Below, in pieces: positions 37,256-43,786 of a stretch of 64,000 bases of DNA. The stretch is taken from the NCBI GenBank assembly GCA_958296075.1, contig CATQHW010000002.1, forward strand, positions 1 through 64,000, given 5' to 3'. The DNA is from an uncultured Spirochaetia bacterium. GTDB lineage: Bacteria; Spirochaetota; Spirochaetia; SZUA-6; Bin103. Position 1 is the first letter of the stretch. Every line of letters begins with the position of its first letter. Below the pieces are notes generated by a model, which was given only the letters and a program-made list of their open reading frames with translations, did not search any database and was not told where the DNA came from. The position numbers and the translations under genes were made by a program.

Positions 37256-37855
37256 TTATGCAGACCGTCTACCGCGAATCTGAACCGGACTTCCTCCCGT
37301 GCTCGGGCGCACTCGTTTGCGCACACCGGTCATACGCAGTCGCCAATCGATGAGTGCGCGACTCACACCGAAGCGTTCGGCGAGCCGCTCGGGGGAAGAC
37401 ATCTTCCGGTATGCGCAAAGCAGGCCTTCCGCCGGCACGAGCACGCATCCGGCGAGCCAGTCGGCTTCTTCCTCCTGTTCGTTGTTGAAACTCGCTCGGA
37501 ACAGCAGTCCTTGACGAGACAACTGCGTATCATCTGACCGATGGTTGAGGAGTATATGCGCAAGCTCGTGGCACAAGCTGTTGGTGCGGCGTCGAGCGGA
37601 CTGGCCCGAGTTGAGAATCACCAGTTTGACACCGCGCTGAGAGATGGTCACGGCTGACCAGCTATCCGGTTCAGTCACCGTTAGTTGCGTGATACTGGCT
37701 GGAGACAGGCCGGGAAGCTGCTCGGGTGTCGCTACCCGCACGCCGAGAGATGCGGCCAACGCGTTCGCGTCGAGTCGCGCGTCCGGGGGGATGCCGAGGG
37801 CTTGGCGGTACTCGCCGGCTACCCGTTCGCACCAAGCCTTGAATCCACGCCGCAT
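37256..37855 (-). CDS. ImmA/IrrE-family metallopeptidase (CapP-like)
   Basis: A 199-residue zinc metallopeptidase of COG2856. The active-site helix reads SLCHELAHILLNH with H96, E97 and H100; the third ligand is probably in the acidic stretch NNEQEEEADWLAG (Glu 127-130). This family cleaves a partner XRE-type repressor: IrrE/DdrO, ImmA/ImmR, and CapP/CapH of CBASS. Here it directly follows an XRE gene with an ATGA overlap at 37855. Sequence after about residue 175 (RKRVRPSTGGSPVQIRGRRSA) has no family match I can see. Inferred role: damage-triggered cleavage of the neighbouring repressor, releasing the divergent Ubl operon. Confidence 0.85.
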   Translation of the reverse strand: MRRGFKAWCERVAGEYRQALGIPPDARLDANALAASLGVRVATPEQLPGLSPASITQLTVTEPDSWSAVTISQRGVKLVILNSGQSARRRTNSLCHELAHILLNHRSDDTQLSRQGLLFRASFNNEQEEEADWLAGCVLVPAEGLLCAYRKMSSPERLAERFGVSRALIDWRLRMTGVRKRVRPSTGGSPVQIRGRRSA

Positions 37856-38199
37856 CAGTCGGCGCCTTGCTCCTTCGACAGCATCCGCTGCGCGGCCAGG
37901 ATGAGGTCCTGGAGTGCGGCAGCCGTCTCCACGGACATGGTCTGACGACTGCGGAAATGGACGGCAGCGGTGGGCAGTCTATGGCCTTCGGTACTGAGGC
38001 TCAATATGCTCGATGGGTCTAATTCCAGCCACTGGCATAATTTGGTAAAGTTCTGCAAGTCTGGAAGCTGGCCGTTTTCGACTCGCGACAGCGTAGCCGG
38101 AGACACGCCGATCTCGCGCGCCGTAGCTCGAATCCCCACCTTGCCGCGTTTCCGGGTGACCAGTCGCCCAAGCGACCGCAGAGACAAAGAATCCGACAT
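37855..38199 (-). CDS. XRE-family helix-turn-helix repressor (CapH-like)
   Basis: A 114-residue DNA-binding protein. The HTH is clear: TAREIGVSPATLSRVENGQLPDLQNFTKLCQWLEL. The C-terminal 50 residues are a putative dimerisation and cleavage region. Of two adjacent ATGs, 38199 is chosen since GAGGAGG lies about 4 nt before it; 38202 would be too close. The stop codon overlaps the metallopeptidase ATG (ATGA). It diverges from the Ubl operon, so it probably autoregulates and represses that operon through the intervening palindrome. Known HTH/ImmA pairs act this way; here it is inferred. Confidence 0.85.
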   Translation of the reverse strand: MSDSLSLRSLGRLVTRKRGKVGIRATAREIGVSPATLSRVENGQLPDLQNFTKLCQWLELDPSSILSLSTEGHRLPTAAVHFRSRQTMSVETAAALQDLILAAQRMLSKEQGAD

Positions 38200-38215
38200 C
38201 ATTCCTCCTCGCACG

Positions 38216-38276
38216 AAGTGCTTGACAAGTGAAACAGTCCTCAGTACCTTTGAAGTGTATCATCGGTGGGACACTT
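38216..38276 (+). promoter_or_regulatory. Shared promoter/operator for the Ubl operon
   Basis: A perfect TTGACA (38222-38227), 17-nt spacer and weak TACCTT (38245-38250) form a promoter toward the Ubl gene. Just downstream, over the likely start point, AAGTGT (38253-38258) and ACACTT (38271-38276) form an inverted repeat with a 12-nt spacer. AAGTG also recurs at 38216 and 38227, 11 nt apart. The layout fits repression by the XRE protein. No clear promoter toward the XRE gene was found. Confidence 0.55.
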
Positions 38277-38347
38277 TGTCAGAAGCCGATGGTTCGTATC
38301 AACACGTATGCGCCAGCGTGGCGTTTACGTACCGGAAGGAGGGCGCC

Positions 38348-38650
38348 ATGACGGTATCGAATGATCGCAAGGAAGGTCCCGGGGCACCGGCGGACGAGGG
38401 TACGACCATTCTGATCGACCGCAAGGAGTACCACGTGCCATGGCGGGCACACGGCAAGATCGTCTTGACTGGGTTGCAGATACGTAGTCTCGCAGAGCCG
38501 CCGATCGACGAGCGCCGCGACCTGTTCGAGATCGTGCTTGGTGGCTCCGATCGCAGGATCGACGACGACACGGAAGTGGAGATCCGCGACGGAATGCGCT
38601 TCTTTTCAGCGCCGCGGCAGATCAATCCTGGTCGTGGACGGCAAGAGTAG
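38348..38650 (+). CDS. Ubiquitin-like modifier (multiubiquitin-domain type)
   Basis: A 100-residue protein with one beta-grasp ubiquitin-like domain of the multiubiquitin family. Typical features are the ILIDRKEYHVPWRAHGKIVLTGLQIRSLAEPP start, DLFEIVLGGSDRRIDDDTEVEI, and the closing strand GMRFFSAP. The tail (RQINPGRGRQE) has no terminal Gly-Gly, so processing at a Gly before RQE or an unusual C-terminus is likely. Only one domain copy is present. GGAGGG lies 6 nt before the ATG at 38348. First gene of the five-gene operon; the substrate for conjugation by the E1/E2-like proteins downstream. Confidence 0.85.
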   Translation: MTVSNDRKEGPGAPADEGTTILIDRKEYHVPWRAHGKIVLTGLQIRSLAEPPIDERRDLFEIVLGGSDRRIDDDTEVEIRDGMRFFSAPRQINPGRGRQE

Positions 38651-38705
38651 CATCGCGGCGCCGGATACAAGTGGAGGTCCGCGATTCGCACCGAGGAGGT
38701 AGACC

Positions 38706-39077
38706 ATGTTGCCAAATGAAGACCGGGAGTGCCTCGAAGCACGGCGTTTGCAGTACAGCGAAGTAATTGAGGACCGGATGACCTGTGTGGTGCTGCATGA
38801 ATTCCCGCTGCCGAACGGGTTGCGGCCCTCCCGGTCCGATCTCCTGCTCAGATTGGCGCCGGGCTATCCGGACGTCGCGCCCGACATGTGGTGGTTCGAT
38901 CCGCCGATACTACGGCCGGACGGGCAACCGATTCCCCAGACCGACATAACGGAGCACTACCTGGGTAGAACGTGGCAGCGCTGGTCCCGCCACTTCAACG
39001 CTGGCCAGTGGCGTCCTGGCGTCGACTCCCTCGAGAGCTTCCTCGCGCTCGTAAGCCAGGAATTGACCAGGAGTTAG
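38706..39077 (+). CDS. Prokaryotic E2-like (UBC family E type) protein
   Basis: A 123-residue ubiquitin-conjugating-like fold. RLQYSEVIEDRMTCVVLHEFPLPNGL, then DLLLRLAPGYPDVAPDMWWFDPPIL and the conserved C-terminal GRTWQRWSRHF and WRPGVDSLESFL motifs match prokaryotic E2 family E. Only two Cys occur (residues 10 and 27), both outside the region where canonical E2s carry the thioester Cys; the conserved Ser/His cluster RWSRH sits there instead. A strong GAGGAGGT lies 5 nt before the ATG. Expected to accept the Ubl from the E1-like protein. Confidence 0.85.
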   Translation: MLPNEDRECLEARRLQYSEVIEDRMTCVVLHEFPLPNGLRPSRSDLLLRLAPGYPDVAPDMWWFDPPILRPDGQPIPQTDITEHYLGRTWQRWSRHFNAGQWRPGVDSLESFLALVSQELTRS

Positions 39078-39085
39078 CCGGCCTC

Positions 39086-40468
39086 ATGGGTGTCACGCTC
39101 GTTCTGCCGGACCCGATCACCAGCGATCTGACGCGGACGACTGCCTTGCCCGATGAGACGGCGGGAGTCCTGCTTGCCCGCCTCCACCGATCGGTGAACG
39201 GTGATACTCGTCTGCTCGGGCGCGCGCTGCACTGGGCTCCTCCGGAGGCATACCAGGATCGCTCGCCATCGGAGATGTCGATCACGCCCGAGGGTTACGT
39301 ACGTGCCCTTGCCCTGGCCGAGCAAGACGGCTCTGTGCCGATCTGGGTGCACACACATCCGGGCGGTACTCCCGTGCCAAGCGAGCGCGACCGCGTAGTC
39401 GACCGCGCCATTGCTGATGTTTTCCGGGTAAGAAGCGGTTCGGAATACTACGGCACGGTGATCGCAGCACCGAACGGCTCAAGCCTCCACCTCACCGGGA
39501 CGTTGCAGGAAGAGGGTCTGAGAACCGAACCCATCGACCGTTTCTGGTCGGTGGGCGGCCGGTGGAGTCTGCAGCGGGCCTTCGACCGAGAACCGCAACG
39601 CATCGACCTTGCCATGTTCGACCGCAATGTTCGCGCGTTCGGCGATGCCGTGCAGCAGACCATCGGGATGCTCAAGATCGCTATCGTAGGAGCCGGAGGC
39701 ACCGGTTCAGCCATCGCCGAGCAGGTCGTGCGGCTGGGCGCTCGCGATCTGCTCCTGGTGGATGCCGATACGTTGAGCGCCAGCAATGTTACGCGCGTGT
39801 ACGGTTCGACTCCGGAACAGGTCGGCGTGCCCAAAGTTCTCGTGCTGCGCCAACACCTGCGGGCGATTGCGCCCGACATCCGGTGCCGGGTAATCAAAGG
39901 CATGTGTACCAGCGAATCCGTGGCGCTCGAACTAGCCGGCGTCGATCTCACTTTTGGTTGCACGGACGACAACGCCGGGCGGTTGGTTCTGTCCCGACTT
40001 TCTACCTACTACCTGGTTCCGGTGATCGACGTCGGCGTGCTGCTGAGCAGCGACGACGACGACGAATTGATCGGCATCGACGGCCGCGTCACGATTCTCT
40101 CGCCGGGCAATGCCTGCCTGCTGTGCCGCAATCGAATCGACACGGGACGTGCCGCAGCGGAAATGCAGACCCCGCAGGAGCGGGAGAGGCTTGCGGGCGA
40201 AGGTTATGCTCCTGCTCTCGGCGGCGTGGAGCCGGCAGTGGTTACGTTTACGACCATGGTAGCGTCAGCCGCCATCAATGAGTTGCTTGAACGTCTGGTC
40301 GGCTATGGCCACCCAAGGAGACCTACCGAAATACTGCTACGGATACATGACCGGGAAACGTCCACGAACATCGTCGAGCCAAACCCGGGTCATTACTGTC
40401 ACTTCGGACAGAACAAGTGGGGCGCCGGCGACACGACGCCGTTCCTGGAACAGACCTGGGCAGAATGA
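39086..40468 (+). CDS. JAB-E1 (ThiF/HesA-type) fusion protein
   Basis: A 460-residue fusion. The N-terminal third is a JAB/JAMM metallopeptidase: Glu in SPSEMSITPEG, His89/His91 in VHTHP, then Ser99-x-x-Asp102 (SERD). The rest is an adenylating E1 domain: GAGGTGSAIAEQVVRLGARDLLLVDADTL near 202, CTDDN, a Zn knuckle CLLC (C344/C347) with YCHFG later, and GGVEPAVVTFTTMVASAAINELLERL. No Cys is evident where the thioester Cys of E1 enzymes is expected (between about 350 and 410). It would process, activate and perhaps remove the Ubl. The ATG at 39086 is 8 nt after the E2-like stop. Confidence 0.88.
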   Translation: MGVTLVLPDPITSDLTRTTALPDETAGVLLARLHRSVNGDTRLLGRALHWAPPEAYQDRSPSEMSITPEGYVRALALAEQDGSVPIWVHTHPGGTPVPSERDRVVDRAIADVFRVRSGSEYYGTVIAAPNGSSLHLTGTLQEEGLRTEPIDRFWSVGGRWSLQRAFDREPQRIDLAMFDRNVRAFGDAVQQTIGMLKIAIVGAGGTGSAIAEQVVRLGARDLLLVDADTLSASNVTRVYGSTPEQVGVPKVLVLRQHLRAIAPDIRCRVIKGMCTSESVALELAGVDLTFGCTDDNAGRLVLSRLSTYYLVPVIDVGVLLSSDDDDELIGIDGRVTILSPGNACLLCRNRIDTGRAAAEMQTPQERERLAGEGYAPALGGVEPAVVTFTTMVASAAINELLERLVGYGHPRRPTEILLRIHDRETSTNIVEPNPGHYCHFGQNKWGAGDTTPFLEQTWAE

Positions 40469-40893
40469 GTATCGTGAAGACGCAGACCGGCAACCGATCG
40501 ACGCGTCGCTCCCCCATCGCTCGCGGTGTTCGACGATTGCTCATAGGAGCGCTTGAAATCATACCTGCCTTGCGGTGGCGCGTCGAGCACAATGCGGCCA
40601 ACGTGGACGATGTTCCTTCCCGAATACCAAAGCGCCGCGCCTATCTCGTGACGACCGCGATCCTGCGCAAATGGTTGGTGTTCGACTGCCCGTGTGGTAC
40701 CGGACATCGGGTCATGCTGAATCTTGACCATTCGAGACGCCCGCACTGGCTGCTGACGTTATCAGCTACTCGGCAAATCACGCTTTCGCCGAGCATAGAC
40801 TTTCGTGACCGAGACCGTCGCTGTCATTACTTCCTGCGCAAAGGTCGAGTGATCTGGGCGAAGCGGCCACGCAACTTTCGGTCAACAAGGTAG
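40465..40893 (+). CDS. DUF6527-type small protein of the Ubl operon
   Basis: A 142-residue basic protein that overlaps the E1 stop by 4 nt (ATGA). It has a zinc-like CPCGTGH segment and a conserved C-terminal RCHYFLRKGRVIWAKRP; the match to DUF6527 is from memory of similar operons. Function is unknown. It is unlikely to be a nuclease or protease because no catalytic cluster is visible. The tight coupling to the E1 gene suggests a direct partner, possibly a Ubl-binding or targeting factor. Confidence 0.65.
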   Translation: MSIVKTQTGNRSTRRSPIARGVRRLLIGALEIIPALRWRVEHNAANVDDVPSRIPKRRAYLVTTAILRKWLVFDCPCGTGHRVMLNLDHSRRPHWLLTLSATRQITLSPSIDFRDRDRRCHYFLRKGRVIWAKRPRNFRSTR

Positions 40894-40898
40894 TTGCC

Positions 40899-41807
40899 AT
40901 GCGTACACAGATATCGATCGCAGGTGATCCGAAACCGAACGCCAAGGCAGACACGGTCATGCCGACGACGACGGAGTCACAGTTGCTCGCCCGGGAAGCA
41001 CGCAAGGCGATTTTCCAGATGCTCCAAGATTGCACTGGTAGAACGCTGCTTTGCTATGTGAGCCGGTACTCAATCAGCGAAGAAGACATTCGTTATCTTC
41101 AGGAGCTGCTTCACGCTGTAGAGCCTGAGGCACCGCTGGATCTTCTACTGGATTCGCCTGGCGGCAGCATTCGCACGGCGGACAAGCTGGTCCGCATGCT
41201 CCGGGATGCGTCTTCATCAGAGCATGAGAATTCACCACCCGGGGAGTATCGATTGATCGTACCGGACCAGGCGAAGAGCGCCGCAACGCTGGTCGCTCTG
41301 GGAGCGAGCGAAATCGTCATGAGCAGCACGTCCGAGTTGGGGCCGATCGATCCGCAAGTGGAACTGCAGGACCAGGACGGGAACTGGAATTGGCACTCGG
41401 CGTTCGACTACATCGAGGCCTACGAGGCGGCGGAAGACAACTATAGAAAAAAGCCCGAGGACGCGGCCTATAGAGCGGTATTCGAGAAACTCGATTCAGT
41501 GCGCTTCCGTAGTATGGAGAAGATGGTCGAGTACACGAGAAAGTGCGCGGAGGACGTGCTCAAAAGGCATGGAGGAAGCTATACGTTGGCGCCAAGCTTA
41601 TTGATGGACAGAACACGGTTCCCAATCCATGAGCAGGTAATCGACTGGGAAACAGCCCGAAAAGCTCTGAAGCTCAGGGTCAGGTTTCTGAGCCACAAGG
41701 ACAGGTTGTGGCGGCGTTACTGGAGACTCTACGGTCATCTGCAGCACGCCGTAGAAGATTATCGAAAGATATTCGAATCGGCGGAAGTTTCGCTGCTCGT
41801 AGCGTAG
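40899..41807 (+). CDS. Clp-fold serine protease (SDH/SppA-like) of the Ubl operon
   Basis: A 302-residue protease of the SDH-family Clp fold. The oxyanion region LLDSPGGS (about 83-90), the nucleophile Ser127 in DQAKSAATLVALGA and the downstream Asp in SELGPIDPQ match. The C-terminal 120 residues are helical and charged (RLWRRYWRLYGHLQHAVEDYRK). No signal peptide, so cytoplasmic. Last gene of the Ubl operon, 5 nt after the DUF6527-type gene. It may process the Ubl tail, remove it from targets, or act as the effector that degrades conjugates. ATG 40959 is a weaker start candidate. Confidence 0.82.
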   Translation: MRTQISIAGDPKPNAKADTVMPTTTESQLLAREARKAIFQMLQDCTGRTLLCYVSRYSISEEDIRYLQELLHAVEPEAPLDLLLDSPGGSIRTADKLVRMLRDASSSEHENSPPGEYRLIVPDQAKSAATLVALGASEIVMSSTSELGPIDPQVELQDQDGNWNWHSAFDYIEAYEAAEDNYRKKPEDAAYRAVFEKLDSVRFRSMEKMVEYTRKCAEDVLKRHGGSYTLAPSLLMDRTRFPIHEQVIDWETARKALKLRVRFLSHKDRLWRRYWRLYGHLQHAVEDYRKIFESAEVSLLVA

Positions 41808-41813
41808 ATTAGA

Positions 41814-43023
41814 TTATCGATGCGCCCGCGCCCACAGGGTGAGGCGTAGTTCGTCGCCGAACAGGGCGTACTCGGGGCGGCGGCCGGAGTGGGCTGCGCC
41901 GGCGTCGAGAATCTTGCGCACGCCTTCGCCGCGCGATTCGAGGAACACCTGTCCGGTGCGCTTGCTGCGGATTCTCGACAGGAAGTTCACCAGGAGCTGG
42001 TTGCGGGTGAAGGTGCGGTAGGGCATGTCGTCGAGCGTGATCGTGTTGGGCAGCTTGCCCGGGCTGTAGAGCTCCAGCCGGTCGGCGAACAGGAACAGCC
42101 GGACCTTCGAGCCGGAGATCGCGTAGTCGCGGTGCGCCACGGCGTTGACGATCGCCTCGTCGACAACGTCGACGTCGTACTGAGCGGCGGCGGCCGTCGA
42201 ATCCGAACGCTGCATGAATCGGGGTTACGTAGGCGATTCCGGCGTCGATCTGGTCGGAAACCGGCCCGGCGAGCCGCTCGGCATGGATGAGGTCGTCGGA
42301 AGACAGGCGCGTTCCCCGGTAGCAGGCGGCTTCGATCGATCCGGAAGCGAGGAAATCGGTCGGCTCAGCGGCGAACACCAGCAGGCCGGCCACGGTGGGG
42401 CGGTCCGCGCCGTCCTCGTCGCGTACGGTCACCCGCGTGTTGCGCAGCAGGTCGAGCCAGGGAATCGTCGGCGACCGTCCGAAGAACGCCTCAAGTCGGT
42501 TGCGGTTGAGGTGTCCCACGGTTGCGGCGAGCACCGGCTGCTCGTCGAACACGTACTCGCGTCCTCGTTGTTGAAAGAGCCGGGCGAGCTCCGCCGGGGT
42601 AAGGTCCCGTTTCGTGGACCCGATGCGGACGTAGTAGCGCCCGCCCGAGGTGCGATGGACGTAGAGCCCGCGCGGGACCTCCGCCAGAAGAACGCGCCGG
42701 TCTTCGCCGCTTGCCGACGGCAGCAGTGCCTTGCGGACGACCGGCCGGATCGGTGGATCGCAGTTGTGCGTCGCGACGTTGAGCAGCCACTGCTCGACCA
42801 CGTCCAATCGGTCGGTCGGGATGCCGGTCACTGCTCCGGCATCGTCGACCCCGAGGAAGACCGCGCCGCCCTCGGCATTCGCGAACGCCACCAACTCGCC
42901 GGCCAAGTCTTCGGTGTTGGGAGAGGTCACCCGCCGCTCGCTCAGGCGCAGCTCCTTGAATTCGGCGCGGCCATCCTCCCCGGCGCGAATCTGCTCGAGC
43001 ATCTGCGCGGCGCTGTTGAACAT
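41814..43023 (-). pseudogene. AlbA_2 / HATPase transcriptional regulator-like gene, frameshifted
   Basis: The first segment (from 43023) has the AlbA_2 (Schlafen-like) domain: AEFKELRLSERR, LVAFANAEGGAVFLGVDD, VHRTSGGRYYVRIGSTKRDL. After YVTPI, near 42215, the frame shifts by one: the rest, VVDEAIVNAVAHRDYAISGSKVRLFLFADRLELYSPGKLP, is a HATPase_c_4 domain in another frame, ending at 41814. In the original frame the tail is Arg-rich nonsense. Joined, it would be about 400 residues, a COG2865-type protein. A one-base insertion (or two-base loss) explains it. Convergent with the Ubl operon. Confidence 0.8.
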
Positions 43024-43120
43024 CGACTTACGCTACCATCCTGGCGATATTCCGCGGGGTTTACCGCGGCGCTCCGGGGCGGCAATCCCCATCGCATCGA
43101 GCACGCCGATCATATGCCTG

Positions 43121-43786
43121 CTATCGCTTGGCCAGCGCGGCTTCGAGACTCGCCGCCAGGTCGATGTCGCCCAGTTCTCGAAGCTGGCCGGGCAGCTCCG
43201 GCCGGGACGCGGGGTGTACGCCCGCGGTCGCCAACCTGGCGCGGGCACGGTGGGTCAGATAGACGACGTTGAACTCGTTGACGGCGTCTTCGTCACCGGC
43301 GTCGAGCATGCGTTCCATACGCCTTTTCGCCGCTTTGGCGCGCTCCAGAGCTGCCACAGGATCCGGTAGCGGCAGACGATGATTCCAGCGCCGTACGACT
43401 GCGGTCCATGCATGATTCTTGTCCAATAGCGGTTCGCCGAAGCGAACCGCCCAGATCAGCAAGTCACCGCCACATTCGATTTCCCGGTCAACGCGAACCA
43501 GGTTCTTCGAGCGCATATCGACTTCTATGGGCGCCTTGTCTCGCAGGAGCTTCGTATCATGGCAGAGCACGATCAGGTCGAGATCGTCTGAATCGACACC
43601 TGGTCTGATGGCCGATCCAATGGCGATGACGGCGACGATATTGGGATCGCGCTGCGCCCGCTCGAGAAACGCGGCAAGCCAGCTCCCGGCACCGAGCGTG
43701 GGCCACCGGCGTATGGCGTCCCGTGCGTTCTGAACCATCTGAAGATGACGTTGAGCGAGCGCCGGCTTGCCGGCTGCGGGCGTCAC
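43121..43786 (-). CDS. Nucleotidyltransferase-fold protein
   Basis: A 221-residue protein with a polymerase beta-like nucleotidyltransferase motif: VIAIGSAIRPGVDSDDLDLIVLC, giving the GS then DxD metal ligands, and a third acidic residue probably in APIEVDMRS. The C-terminal half is helical (AALERAKAAKRRMERMLDAG). No CD-NTase hallmark is seen, so it is not called a cyclase. Its GTG start at 43786 overlaps the methyltransferase stop codon (GTGA), coupling it to the drm-like operon. It could be a minimal NTase of an antitoxin-like pair or a defence accessory. The gene ends 98 nt before the AlbA-type gene. Confidence 0.8.
   Translation of the reverse strand: MTPAAGKPALAQRHLQMVQNARDAIRRWPTLGAGSWLAAFLERAQRDPNIVAVIAIGSAIRPGVDSDDLDLIVLCHDTKLLRDKAPIEVDMRSKNLVRVDREIECGGDLLIWAVRFGEPLLDKNHAWTAVVRRWNHRLPLPDPVAALERAKAAKRRMERMLDAGDEDAVNEFNVVYLTHRARARLATAGVHPASRPELPGQLRELGDIDLAASLEAALAKR

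Noticed and set aside
38348..41807. CBASS or BilABCD identity for the Ubl operon
   Set aside because: No CD-NTase or Cap2-like E2-E1 fusion; JAB is fused to E1 and extra DUF6527 and protease genes are present, unlike Bil.
41814..43023. Programmed ribosomal frameshift in the AlbA-type gene
   Set aside because: No slippery heptamer or following pseudoknot seen; a simple indel explains it.
43121..43786. CD-NTase cyclase of a CBASS system
   Set aside because: Only the generic GS...DxD motif is visible; no cyclase-specific features and no effector adjacent.
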